64,000 nt of DNA, from contig NC_035444.2 in the NCBI RefSeq assembly GCF_002127325.2, forward strand, positions 38,289,140 through 38,353,139, written 5' to 3'. The first letter of the stretch is position 1. Every line of letters starts with the position of its first letter. Positions 1 to 11,267 of the stretch are shown one piece after another. The position numbers were made by a program, and so were the translations under genes. The notes beneath the pieces were generated by a model. The model made no database searches. It was not told where the DNA came from and worked only from the letters and a program-made list of their open reading frames with translations. This stretch comes from Helianthus annuus (taxonomy: Eukaryota; Streptophyta; Magnoliopsida; Asterales; Asteraceae).

Positions 1-844
1 TTCGTATGAATTGGCTCGTTTCTGCGATGATGCGTGACTACCATAAGAGGTTGTTTCGGTCGAATTTTAAAAAGATAACGATGCATCATTATTAGAGAGT
101 ACACTAAGCTCAACATCAAACCAATATGCAAACCCATGAAAAGTAGTTAAAACAAAAAAAATGAGAGAGAGATAATCAAATTATTGTAATCAAAATAAAA
201 AAGATACCAAAGATACCTTAAAATTGTTTGAAAGGGACTTTACCGTGCATCATCATTTTGTAGTTTAAAGCTTGTTGTAACTGATTCTAGTTCCATATAT
301 AAGGAAACCTGCACAAACAAAAATCAACATAAATAATGTGTGAAGGGCCATATTCTACAAATTAAAGTTGTAATTTGTCAAACTAAAATAAGCTCAAAGA
401 TATAAATAGCATTATGAAGAAAAAATACCATGTTTGCCTTCCTTTTCAAGGCATCAATATTAATAAGCCATGGAGAAAAGGCACCTTCTGGCATTCATAG
501 TGCTTCTTTTCATTCATGTGATAAGTTTTACAATCGTTGAGCTGTCATAGTTGGCACTCGTGTTTATGAACTTGTCTTTAATGAAGCATTTGACACTTGC
601 CAAACTGTGGGAATGTAATCAATTATAGGTAGACATATACTTGAAAACTATATACATACATCCTGAAACTTATTGGACAGATGCATCAGTAGTTCATGTA
701 TAACTTTCAAGTAAAACGAATCAATGTCAGTGTGTGCAAATTATTACTTGAAATAGACCCAATTTTATATCACTGAAAAACATTGACAAAAATCATATCA
801 GATTTAGTCAATAGAACATTATGAAAAAGGAACTTTTAGGCACA
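1..844. other. AT-rich intergenic DNA, no gene recognised
   Basis: This stretch is AT-rich and has short stop-interrupted frames on both strands. I see no conserved domain, LTR end, tRNA-like fold or terminal inverted repeat in it. It could be the upstream or intronic part of the B3-like locus that follows, but nothing in the sequence proves that. Confidence 0.5.
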
Positions 845-1085
845 ATAAAATTAAACTGGTGAAAATATATATTCAACAAAACGGTGTTAAAAGCAGCACC
901 TTTAAAATCTTACAGATGAATCGATAAGAATGGTTAGTCGAAATCCTACAAAGACCAAAAATAAAATTAAACTGGTGAAATTATATATATCCAACAAAAC
1001 GGTGTTAAAAGCAGAACCTTCAAAATCTTACAGATGAGTCGATGAATACATGAAAGGTTAGTCGAAATCCTACAAAGACCAAAAA
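845..1085. repeat. Two-copy tandem duplication, period about 116 bp
   Basis: The block starting at 845 (ATAAAATTAAACTGGTGAAA) recurs at 961 with the same order of words: AACGGTGTTAAAAGCAG, then AAAATCTTACAGATGA, then GGTTAGTCGAAATCCTACAAAGACC. The copies differ by a few substitutions and small indels. No coding content is visible in the unit. Confidence 0.85.
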
Positions 1086-1517
1086 CCGAATTAGTTAATA
1101 ACAAATAAGTGAATTATAATAGATTAACAAATGGATTAACATGTATCAAACAAAGATGTAATACCTAATGGTTGGTTCCACTCGCGATTGAAGATGAAGA
1201 AATCTAGGGTTCAGGAGATTGCAAATAACATATTAAAGATCGATAGATGATATCTAGGGTTTAAGGAAGAAATAGATAGTGTTTAGCAATGACAAAGAAA
1301 AATCAAAGAGGGAAAAGAAAAATAACATACCTATGTTTTTCGAAGATCAATCGATGAAGAAGGAAGAACCGGATGCAGGAGATGGGTATTAGGGTTTTGG
1401 AGTGGAGTGAAGCATATTAAAGAAGCTAAGGAGGATGGTTTTGGCGGAAAAAGCAAAAAAAGTGGTCTAAACAAATGCCACGTGGCAAAGATTGTTTTTC
1501 TTTATTAGAAGTAGTAG

Positions 1518-1519
1518 AT
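1518..1519 (-). other. Candidate Helitron 5' terminus (second copy)
   Basis: Read on the minus strand, A|TCTACTACTTCTAATAAA begins here. It is the same 5' word as at 3759, and both are followed by an A/T-rich stretch and a CACGTGGC or CACATGTC block. Helitrons begin with TC and insert between A and T, and the A before TC is present. No matching 3' hairpin plus CTRR was found to the left, so this is a terminus call only. Confidence 0.35.
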
Positions 1520-1594
1520 AAGCGCCAACCTAAATGAAAATAATTCATCATGAAAATAATTAATAAATTTAACTTATTTGGAATCATGGCAGAC

Positions 1595-2424
1595 TTACAA
1601 ATCGGTATGTCGGGATGCACTCGACTTCATACACATTGGCAACAGGTAGAGGGGGCTCTCGTGAACAGCTAGTACTTCATCAAAATGTTGGTCGTCGTTA
1701 GGATCGTAATCCGGATCAGGTACTTCAACAACAGTGTCAACATCAACATCTTCAGGTGGATTAAATGTATAATCTTCAAGTTTTTTAAACACCAAACAAT
1801 CCCACCTCAGCAAAGAAATATCAATTGAAATCTGTGAGAAGTCGAGTATGTAGTAATGAATATTCCACCACTTGTTAATCTTAAAAGTCCATTCATTAGG
1901 CCCATAACGAATGGTGACAGTATTTTTTAAAATGTCGTCATTAAAATTATGTTCCGTGAATTTTCTTGGCAGCCATTGCAAATAGTTAAAATAAAAATTA
2001 TCATCAATCAAAGAAATATAATAAGATACAGAAATTCTATTAAACATAACACAATAAATCATGTGTTAAAAAACTTACCAGATTTTCTGCCGCTGGAAAC
2101 AACATTATATGATAAAACATATTTTTCACATCCAAATCACGGTCAACCTTGAAATGGAAGATTTCAAATGTGTTATCAGCAACAACGTCAAAAAATATAA
2201 AATCTGTGTCCTCCACATCAAGATCTGTAACAACTTTTGACCATCCATCTATGATGAAGCATCCGCTAATTGTCACTTCCACGTAAACATGCCAGAGATG
2301 CGAACCTGTTATCAACATCACATGACCAACAAGATAGCCTATATATCCATCACCATAGTTGTAAAAAGGAGGCATATGTTGTAAAAAGGAGGCATAGGTT
2401 GTTACTAGATATGATGATGAAGCA
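1595..2424 (-). pseudogene. B3 DNA-binding domain gene fragment (REM-like), broken
   Basis: Two neighbouring minus-strand frames look like successive plant B3 domains. The first (2375 down to about 2079) has the B3 progression W-x-V-x-V, then DGW-KVV, then DFIFFDVV and FEIFHF. The second (about 2036 down to 1595) has LPRKF, W-TFKINKWW and DCLVF, then an acidic tail. B3 proteins of the REM type bind DNA in the nucleus as transcription factors and often carry tandem B3 domains. A good splice donor (GTAAGT, first base at 2078 on the minus strand) lies between them, but the nearest acceptor AG leaves an intron of only about 42 nt, unusually short for plants. Upstream, a frame beginning FIKVIQDML, as B3 domains do, runs into two stops before 2400. 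A duplicated 20 bp piece (CCTCCTTTTTACAAC repeated) also shifts the frame. I read it as a decayed copy, possibly carried by a Helitron. Confidence 0.55.
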
Positions 2425-2627
2425 TATCCTGAATAACCTTGATAAACCCTGGAACCATTGCTATATATTGCTATACAAAAAAAATATTACTCATTAGTCA
2501 TCTTTGAATGTATCGGCTATACATGCTAAGGAACATTACATAAGAACAACTTTGGCAAACATTTACAAAAAATCAGCCAACAGAAGGCACACGTACAAAT
2601 CATCAGACATTATATGCAACTTAAAAC

Positions 2628-2800
2628 AAACATCAATAATAAGATTCTTGAAAGAAATACAAATAAATTCTGGTAATGTTAATATTATCTTAACATTATA
2701 TAAAGAAGTTTAAAAGAAACATCAATAATAAGATTCTTGAAAGAAATACAAATAAATACTGGTAATCTTAATATTATCTTAACATCATATAAAGAATCTA
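2628..2800. repeat. Two-copy tandem duplication, period 89 bp
   Basis: AAACATCAATAATAAGATTC at 2628 recurs at 2717, followed in both units by TTGAAAGAAATACAAATAAAT and a GGTAAT...TTAATATTATCTTAAC block. The near-identity points to a recent local duplication upstream of the B3-like relic. Confidence 0.9.
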
Positions 2801-2930
2801 CTCTGAGACGAAACACACGATGGATTTGTTATTTTTTACCAATTAAGACAAACTTCATCATGAAGATTATGAAATACAGGTTTGAATTAAACAATAAGAA
2901 AAAAATTCATTAACAATTCCAAATACAACT

Positions 2931-3368
2931 TTCAAGTTAAACAAATCAAACAACACGAAATCAAACATAACGAAAAACAAATAAATCCTGCACTTTATTT
3001 TCGGAGGAATTCAATACAAGTATAGTTAATTTATAATGTACAAAATCAATTAAAAAAAGGATTTTCAATAAGAATTGGCCGATAGGGTTTTATAATTACA
3101 TCAATAATCAATAACATAAACATAGATTACTAAACAAAATAAAAGGAAAAGGAGCTTTCAAGTTACACAAAACAAACAACACGGAATCAAACATTACAGA
3201 AAACAAATTAAACCTGCACTTTACTTTCGGATGCATTCAATACAGTTATTAGGGTTCATAATGTACAAAATCAAATCAAAGAAAAATGATTTTCCATAAC
3301 AATCGGACAGTAGGGTTTTATAATAACATCAATAATCTATTACATAAACATAGATTTACTAAACAAAA
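2931..3368. repeat. Diverged direct duplication of about 210 bp
   Basis: Unit 1 (2931-3140) and unit 2 (3157-3368) share the ordered words TTCAAGTTA, CAACACG, CCTGCACTTTA, TTTCGGA, ATAATGTACAAAATCAA, TAGGGTTTTATAAT and CATAGATT...CTAAACAAAAT. Many substitutions separate them, so the duplication is older than the one at 2628-2800. It lies upstream of the minus-strand B3-like relic. Confidence 0.85.
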
Positions 3369-3758
3369 TCAACGGACGAACACATAATGGATGAATTAAC
3401 AACGAATTTAAGAAACATACCTTAAAGATATGATTGAGTGATCGATTAACAACAGAATTGATGAAGAAACAGAGTAATGTGCGTAATTCATTTATAGATC
3501 TAGGTTTTTTTATAACAAACATTCTTACATATAGAAACTGATTCATATTTGGAAGATGATTTGAGAGAAGATGAAAGGACGATTGTGTGGGATTTGGGAT
3601 TCTTCTGGCGTAAGTTATCAATCGTAGAATATGAAGAGTGTATTTAGATTTGCCGCTCAAATGAAAAATTGAGGAAACAATCAATTGCCATGTGTCAGAC
3701 ACATGAGTAAGAAAATGACATGTGGCCTAAAATTGTTTTGTTTTATTAGAAGTAGTAG

Positions 3759-3760
3759 AT
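3759..3760 (-). other. Candidate Helitron 5' terminus
   Basis: The minus strand reads A|TCTACTACTTCTAATAAA from here, matching the copy at 1518. Plant Helitrons commonly start with TC followed by such a pyrimidine and A/T-rich word. The B3-like relic lies downstream in the same orientation, so gene capture is possible. No 3' hairpin with CTRR was identified, so the element end stays open. Confidence 0.4.
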
Positions 3761-4150
3761 ATATGAGTCATTTTGATAAATATGAATGAAGAATTAATAT
3801 TATGTCAAGTGTTAGTTATATTTATGAAAATCAAATTATGTACCATTTCTTTAAGATTAAAATGATATTTTGTTTGTTACTTTTGTTTCTCTGAAATACT
3901 ATCAATATATTTTTATGTGATAATGTTGTTCTAACAATAGTCAAAACTAGTAAAAATTAAATTTAATAATTATTATCAACTAATTCCATTCCATTTTCTA
4001 TTATCATCATCTAAGTTCATTCCTTTTTTTAAATACCAAATTAGTATCTAACAATGAGTAAAAGTGAAAATGAGAATAAAATGCTCAGATATTCAAATAC
4101 CATGTTTTAACTATTTTAATCCATTTACTATTGATAGAAACTGATTATTA

Positions 4151-5010
4151 TCTATATATATTTTATTTATTTATATATTAAAAATAGAAGCCAATAAATA
4201 GTAATTTTAATATTATAATATTACATATAGTTTTTTTATACTTTTATTATTCTAATATTATAATAATAATTATTTCCTACTTTAAAAACATAGAATAATA
4301 AATAATTACTAACATTTCATTGATTTATTAAGTTAACAAGTAAACCTATCTTTGATAACTTGTAGAGCCAGAAATGTTTTACTATGATATGGCATTTTAT
4401 TCGATACTCGTATTTATAACTTGATGTTAAAACTTTAAGGTTGGGTCAGATCGAATCACATAAACACACATAATCAAGTATAAATAACAGGTAAAAACAC
4501 CTCAAGTTTAAAGTTTGAAGAACAATAAAGAAATTATCTATTATCTATTATCTATATATTAAAATTAGAAGCCAATGAATAGTAACTTTAACATTATAAT
4601 ATTATATATAGTTTTTTATACTTTTATTATTCTAATATTATAATAATAATTATTTCCTACTTTAAAAACATAGAATAATAAATAATTACTAACATTTCAT
4701 TGATTTATTAAGTAACAAGTAAACCTATCTTTGATAACTTGCAGAGCCAGAAATGTTTTACTATGATCATGGCATTTTTTTCGGTACTCGTATTTATAAC
4801 TTGATGTAAAAACTTGAAGGTTGGGTCAGATCGAATCACATACACACACATAATCAAGTATAAATAACAGGTAAACACACCTCAAGTTTAAAGTTTGAAG
4901 AACAATAAAGAAAACTAGCTAACATTTATTCATGATCTATTGATAAACACACCTTAAGTTTAAAGTTTGAAGAACAATAAAAAAAAACTAGCTAACATTT
5001 ATTCATGATC
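4151..5010. repeat. AT-rich direct duplication of about 380 bp plus a partial third unit
   Basis: Unit 1 (about 4170-4530) and unit 2 (4551-4914) share a long ordered match. It runs from TATATTAAAA-TAGAAGCC through CTTTTATTATTCTAATATT and GGTTGGGTCAGATCGAATCAC to AAGTTTGAAGAACAATAAAG. A partial third unit then repeats the last piece and CTAGCTAACATTTATTCATG (4915 and 4988). The word A|TCTATATATTAAAA at 4551 resembles a plus-strand Helitron 5' end. No gene is visible. Confidence 0.8.
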
Positions 5011-5988
5011 AAAAATTCGTAATTGTTCTTCAATAATCGTTCTTGGCAGTTAGTTCTTTAACATCGACTCTCGTAATCTCGTTCTTGGTTCTTTAATATG
5101 GACTCATCCCTTTTTTTAGAGTAAAGTACAATTTGAGTTCCTGAGGTTGCATCCGGTTGCAAGTTGAGCCCTTACTTTTCTAAATTGGATAGTCAAGTCC
5201 CCAACATTGCATTGCAACAATTAAGTTCTTGTTAACAGAACGGGTTAGTCAATCGTTAGTTGAGCGGAGATGAATTTGTGAAAGAGAAGAATCACTCAAC
5301 TAACGGTTAACTAACACCATAACAAATAGGTTAGTTTGGGATAAATACCATTTGGAATTGGAATTGGAATTGGAATTGTAAACCTAACTAGCCATTTAGA
5401 TTTATTATTAAAAAATCACTTTTGAGTTACGAGTTAGGCGTATGTATGAATAAGATACAACCATTATATCATTCTTTAAAGACAACCTTAATACAAATCT
5501 ACAATTCAAAAAAAAAATGGTTCAAGCCAACGCGGCCAATTTTATTTGCTATTTTCTATTTTTTGAAACCATAGTCACGACCAAGGCTGTAATAATATAT
5601 ATAAAAAACAGTCTAATCGAATCGTAAACCAGGTTATAATATATATAAAAAAACAATCTAATCGATTCGTAAAAAGTAAAAAAACCGTAAAAATAGTGAT
5701 TTAACAATCATGGGCTAAATTATGGGCTTTTAAAGACTCTATGTTCACTTGTTTCGAAAGAGCTTGGGCCAAGTTTCGAGGTAGTATATTATATTGGTCA
5801 AAAAAATATATAAAGCATAGTTCTTCTTTTTTTGCTTTTTCTTTTTACCATAAACTATTTCTCGTAATTCATCATGTTTCTGTTATTAAATCATCAACGC
5901 AAAATAAAAATAAAAAGATAATCAAGTACCCAAAAGTTATAATTGGATAAAAATAAAAGAAATTTAAATATATATTTTAATAAGATTA
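5011..5988. other. Intergenic DNA with simple repeats, no gene recognised
   Basis: The stretch holds a short hexamer run (about four units of TTGGAA near 5351-5378) and a diverged duplication of TAATATATATAAAAAACA...CTAATCGA-TCGTAAA (about 5590 and 5637). Around 5110-5340 it has text like the common plant dispersed repeats containing GAGTTCCTGAGGTTGCA. No coding frame has a recognisable domain. Confidence 0.45.
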
Positions 5989-6480
5989 CTAATATTAAGC
6001 CTCCCGCGTTGCAGCGGGGGTGTAAAACCATGTCAAGTAGCACCAATGTCATACCATTGTCAGGAACTACCAACACTGAAAAAGCTCACAATAAAATAAA
6101 TAAAAAAATAAAAAAATAAAACCGAACGAAAAGCAAACGTAAAATCGTTGAGCCACACACACCCGTTGCGGCGTTTTAATGCAAAGAAATTAGTCCGAAA
6201 CGTAAAATATAGAAAAAATAACTAAGCTGATCTAGAGTTGTGACGAACATGAAAAACGAGAATAAATACATGCCTTGCGGTGGACATGTCAAACGAGAAA
6301 AAAATAGACAAAAAACGTTGAACCCCACTCGCACAAGATGAAATTGAAAGTAAAAATATTTGGGTTAAACTCCAAAAAAATGTAAAGCTTTAGATTAAAA
6401 GTAAAAAAAATCAAAAAGCTTAAATTGTAAAAGATGAGAAGTTTTGAGTTAGAAATGAAAAATTAAATTTTTTAAACCCC
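5989..6480 (-). mobile_element. Helitron-like repeat, left arm of an inverted pair
   Basis: Read on the minus strand, this copy ends in a hairpin (CCCGCTGCAACGCGGG) followed by GGCTTAATATTAGT. That matches a Helitron 3' end of GC hairpin, short spacer and CTRR, with CTAG decayed to TTAG. The body matches the plus-strand copy at 6750-7242 word for word: AACACTG-AAAAA-CTC, GAAAAGCA-ACGTAAAATC, AAAAAATAACTAAG and GTTGAACCCCAC. It encodes nothing recognisable. Confidence 0.5.
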
Positions 6481-6749
6481 TTAAGCATAGGGTACAATGC
6501 TATGAAGCACAAAAAAATATTATAAATTAATAGTATGAACTTAAAATTCCGGTTACATTTTTATCTAACTTATAATAAAAGACTACAAATAATGTCATAT
6601 GGCATTCTCTCCTTCAATCTTATAAATTTTATTTATATTTATTTAATAAATTTATTTTAATATTAATAATAATATAGATATCATTATTTTTATCCTTATC
6701 TTTATATAAAATTAATAAATAACTTCAATTTTGCAGTTTAAACTCTTTT

Positions 6750-7242
6750 TTTTTTTTTTTTACTTTTAACCCAAAGTTTTTCGTCTTTTTCAATTTAATC
6801 CCAAATCTTTTTTATTTTCAATTTTGGTCCACCATACTTTTCATTTTTCCTAAGTTTTTCGTTTCGTTCTAAATTTTGTGAGTTAACGCACCGCAACGTG
6901 TGTGTGTGGGGTTCAACATTTTTTCGTATATTTTTTTTCCGTTTGACTGACCCGTCGCGTCACATCTATTTTTCTGCATTTGACAATTCGTCCAAGAAGC
7001 GGGTCCTGGATGGACTTAGTTATTTTTTTCTATGTTTACATTTCGGATTAATTTCTCAGCAACGAGTGGGCGTAATTCAAAGATTTTACGTCTGCTTTTC
7101 GCTCGACGTTATTTTTCCCCGTTTTTATTTATTTTGTTTTTACGAGTTTTTCCAGTGTTGGTGGTCGCTGACAATTGTATAGTATTGCTACTACTTAACA
7201 CAGTTTTATGACAAACGCTGCAACACAGGGGCTTAATACTAA
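6750..7242 (+). mobile_element. Helitron-like repeat, right arm of an inverted pair
   Basis: This is the plus-strand copy of the same repeat as 5989-6480. It ends in ACGCTGCAACACAGGGG, then CTTAATA, then CTAA followed by T (CTAA at 7239-7242), as expected for a Helitron 3' end with a weakened hairpin. Internally it carries several GC-poor blocks separated by CCGCAACG- or CCCGTCGCG-type words. A third copy lies at about 51240-52530. The 94-codon open frame inside is not conserved in the other copies. Confidence 0.5.
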
Positions 7243-8066
7243 TACTTAATAAATCTGTTTTTTTTTCATATTTTATGACAGTATCATTAAATAATAAAAA
7301 ATATAAAATAATACCTAATTACTTGTTCTTATAACTTTAATATTCAAGTAAATCCACATATTCAAATTTTTATTAGATATCAGATATATTTACATTAATT
7401 CAAGAGATATTAATAATTTATTAGATATTAGATATGTTAATAATATTATTAATTAATATTTAATAACTTGAAAGAGAAAATGTCATAGGACATTAATTGG
7501 AGCCTTTTATTAATGTTTAGATACATGTCATGTTTAAAAGTTACATTTTAATTTACTTCACCGTTATCTTTCATATCGTAGTATTTCATATTACATTCGT
7601 TGTCACGTAACCATCATGTCATCAAAATACCGTGCTAAATATGTCAATTTTAGTTTTATGTCATTATTGTTACGGTTATCATACATTATTTTAATTTAAT
7701 AGATTTTTCTTGTACGCTTAACCATCCAACATTCGCTTCTCATCTTCTTCTCCAATTGCCTTGCTGGTCAAAACAATCAACACAGCCCCCCTCGCTTGCA
7801 AACAAGAAACCCTGAAAACAAATCAAATGGATTTATGGTGTAAGACTGCAAAATCAAATCAAATCAAATTATTAAGTAATTAACAACCCCTCCGCATTAA
7901 ATGGATTTGTTATGGTGAAAGACCACAAAGCAAACTTAATGATTAGCAACCCCCGCCCCCCACCCCCACACACCCCCCAAAAAAAAATTATAATAATAAA
8001 AATAAAATAATAATAATAATAAAATAAGTATGTTTAAAGCCTTAATGAAGTGGACCAACAAATCAA
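7243..8066. other. Intergenic DNA, no gene recognised
   Basis: AT-rich DNA with a C-rich run (about 7949-7979) followed by an (AAT)n-like tract (about 7980-8030). No open frame has a recognisable domain. The last bases, AACCC at 8067-8071, are the left target-site duplication of the copia element. Confidence 0.5.
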
Positions 8067-8071
8067 AACCC

Positions 8072-8289
8072 TAATAGATCAGATATGCAGATTAGGGTTT
8101 GAGTGTATTCAATATTGATGTTCGTATTCGAATTGGTGAATCACCAGAATTCTTACAGGAATGTATATATACATGACGGCAGATTTGATAACCGCCCACA
8201 CTTATGATATCTATAATACTAATAATGTTACATATTATTCTAATATCATGAAATATTATATCTAGCTTATAATCCTAATCCTTCTAATA
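8072..8289 (-). repeat. 3' LTR of the copia element (218 bp)
   Basis: Nearly identical to 27618-27839; for example it lacks a 4-base CTAA-type stretch near 8210 and differs by C/G at several sites. On the minus strand it starts TATTAGAAGG and ends GATCTATTA, so the termini are not the usual TG...CA. The flanking AACCC duplication supports these ends. Confidence 0.92.
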
Positions 8290-8298
8290 TTCCCTTCC
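8290..8298 (-). other. Polypurine tract of the copia element
   Basis: The minus strand reads GGAAGGGAA directly before the 3' LTR. This is the expected place and composition for the plus-strand primer of reverse transcription. Confidence 0.85.
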
Positions 8299-8303
8299 GT
8301 AAG

Positions 8304-11267
8304 CTAGATTGGATTAACATGTAGGAGCTCTTTGATCCGCTTGAAGTCTTTTGGCTGCAGCGCCTTGGTAAGGATGTCAACGATTTGTTCCTTTGTTGAA
8401 CAGAAGCTAACCTCTACATCATCATTCTTTATGAGATCACGGATGAAATGATACTTAACTCTGATGTGTTTACTTTTCCCATGATAAACTGGATCTTTGG
8501 CCAAGCATATTGTTGATTTGTTGTCACAGTAGATAGTTGGAGGGCAGTCCATATTCATGTGAAGTTCATTTAGTATTCCCTTCAACCAAAGTGCTTGACA
8601 TCCAGCCATTGCTAGAGCTATATATTCTGCTTCGGTTGATGACAATGCAACCACCTTTTGTTTCTTCGATTGGCAAGCGATTGCTTCGGACCCTGGGTTA
8701 AAAACATAACCAGATGTGCTTTTACTATCATCAATATTCCCTGCAAAGTCGCTGTCACTATAGCCTACTAACTTTCCTTTGCTTCCTTTGGAGTAAATTA
8801 TTCCGTGGTTTATCGTTCCTTTTATGTATTTTAAGATCCTTTTCCCGGCTTCCCAATGGCTTCTTCTTGGCCTTTCCATGAATCGGCTGACTTTACTAAC
8901 TGCAAACATAATGTCTGGGCGAGTGTTTGTAAGATACATCAGGCTTCCCACAAGACTTATGTACATATTCTGGTTCACTTCTTCTTCTGGATCATCCTTA
9001 GTTAGTCGTTGACCATATTCCATTGGAGTTGAGATTGTGTTGCAATTTTCCATCTTAAACCTTTTGAGTAAACCTTTTGCATATCTCTGTTGTGACACCA
9101 GAATATTTCCATCTTCATATTTAACTTCCATACCTAGGAAGTAATGCAATGTTCCTAAGTCTGTCATTTCGAACTCATGTTTCATCGATGTCTTCAGCTG
9201 ATTTATCATATCTAATGAATCACTTGCTATGATAAGATCGTCTACATAAAGGCACACCATCATCTTTGAATATTTCGTGTTTTTTATGAACAAGGTGTGT
9301 TCATAAACACATTTTCTAAAACCGTTCGATCTAAAGAATTCATTTATTCTGCTATACCATGCCCTTGGGGCTTGTTTTAGGCCATATAGAGCCTTCTTGA
9401 GATGGCATACCTTACGTTCTTCTCCAGGTTTAATGTATCCTTCTGGTTGTTCAGTGTAAACTTGCTCATTCAGGTTACCATTCAAGAATGTCGTTTTTAC
9501 ATCCATTTGATGTAAATACCAGTTGTTACGAGCGGCTAAGGCTAAGATCAATCTGACCGTGTCGAATCAGATCAACGATGCAAAAACATTAAGGTAATCA
9601 ATGCCATATTTTTTATTATAACCCTTTGCTACTAATCGTGCTTTGTACTTGCTCACATTTCCATGTTCATCATACTTTGTCTTGAAAATCCATTTTACAC
9701 CTATAGGTCTTTGATTATTGGGAGGATCTACTAGTTCCCAGGTTTCATTTCGATGTATTGATTCCATTTCCCTATCCATTGCTTCCTTCCATTTATTATC
9801 TTTATGAGCCTCTCCGTATGACGTTGGATCTGCATCAGCATACAAAACGAAGTTTGCTGCATCTTCTATCACAACTTGAGCATTATATAACTCATCTACT
9901 TGTTCTTTTATAAGCTGCTGAGTTTCTTCGTATATCTCTGAAATGTCTCTAGTCTTCAACACTTCATTTTCTGACGAGGATGATGATGAGTCTTCCTCCC
10001 CTTGACTATTATTCTGACTTCCAGCTTCACCATTACTAACTTGTTCTCCATATTGATAATTTAGATCTGCAGTCTCTGCAGTATCAGTTTGCAGATTTCC
10101 TTCAGTAGTGGCTATGTCACTTGTATCAGTTGTATCTCTTCCAAGACCTTCATCATCTGGATAGTTTAGTTGAATACTTGAGTCTCTTTCATTTCTTTCA
10201 GAACCTTCCCAGTCTTGACTCTCATCAAAGTGAACATCTCGACTAATAATGATTTTATTTGTTATTGGATTATGAAGTTTGTATGCCTTACTATGTTCAC
10301 TGTAACCTATCATTATGGTCTTCTCCGTCTTGTCATCTAATTTCCCTCGATGCTGTTTTGGTATGTGTGCATGTGCCACACTTCCAAATATCCTTAGATG
10401 TGATACGTCGGGTTTCCTTCCGCTCCATGCTTCTTGTGGTGCCACGTGTTGTATTCCTTTAGTTGTGGCTCGATTCAAAAGATATGTGGCACATGCCACT
10501 GCTTCTGCCCAGTAAGAGTGAGACATCCGTTTCATCTTCAACATGCTTCTGCTAAGTTCCATGAGTATCCTGTTTTTTTCGTTCGGCAACCCCGTTTTGT
10601 TGGGGAGTATAACTCGTGGTGAGTTGATGACGAATTCCATTGTCTTTGAGGAAATTTTAAAATTCATGGCTGCAATACTCTCCTCCTCTATCAGTACGTA
10701 ATCCTTTTATCTTATAATCTGCCTGATTTTCTACTAAGCTCTTGAATGTCTTGAAGTAGACTAAGGCATCTGACTTCAATTTTAAGAAGTAAACCCATGT
10801 GTTTCTTGAGAAATCATCTATGAAGGTGATGAAGTATCTACAATCTCCAATAGAGATCGTTCTCATGGGACCACATATGTCTGACATGTTTTCCAAACAA
10901 GCAGCCTTCACAGACACTTTGTGGAGACTTGGAGCTTATTTTGGGCAATCCTTTCACTACCTCTTTTGTTCCCATGTTATGGAGTGTTTCGAAATTAATG
11001 TGTCCGTAACGTCTGTGCCATAAAACTGACGATTCTTGAGTCATCATATTGCACACTCGTGGAGTAACATCATAATTCAGATTTAGAGGGAACATCTTAT
11101 TACCGGTCATCTTAACAGTTCCTATGGGTATCCCTGTCGGATCTTTGATAACACATGCATGATTATGAAAGTTTACTTCATATCCCTTTTGCACGAGTTG
11201 TCCTACACTTAAAAGATTGTGTTTTAGGCCTTCTACATAGAAAACATTGGGTACCTTCTTCTCTACA
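8304..11267 (-). pseudogene. Copia pol: integrase, reverse transcriptase, RNase H (broken)
   Basis: On the minus strand from 11267 the frame shows the GAG-pre-integrase motif (WHRRYGHINFETLH, then CEGCLFGKH). The integrase core follows (FITFIDDFSR, then LRTDRGGEYCSHEF). Next comes copia reverse transcriptase with GVKWIFKTKYD, QMDVKTTFLNG and an intact catalytic YVDDLIIAS. RNase H has SDSDFAG, STSGYVF, SSTEAEYIA and YCDNKS. The product would be the replication polyprotein that copies element RNA and integrates the cDNA. Frames shift near 10840-10917 and again near 10657-10667. A TGA at 9567-9569 interrupts reverse transcriptase, after which the same frame continues to the stop at 8304-8306, next to the polypurine tract. 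The upstream part continues at 23125-23444 beyond the nested Gypsy. Confidence 0.93.

Noticed and set aside
845..3368. Possible CRISPR-like repeats
   Set aside because: The repeats are long two-copy duplications without regular short repeats and unique spacers, in a plant-type sequence.
6898..7182. 94-codon frame with many phenylalanines
   Set aside because: It lies in a Helitron-like repeat and is not kept open in the copies at 5989-6480 and 52171-52530.
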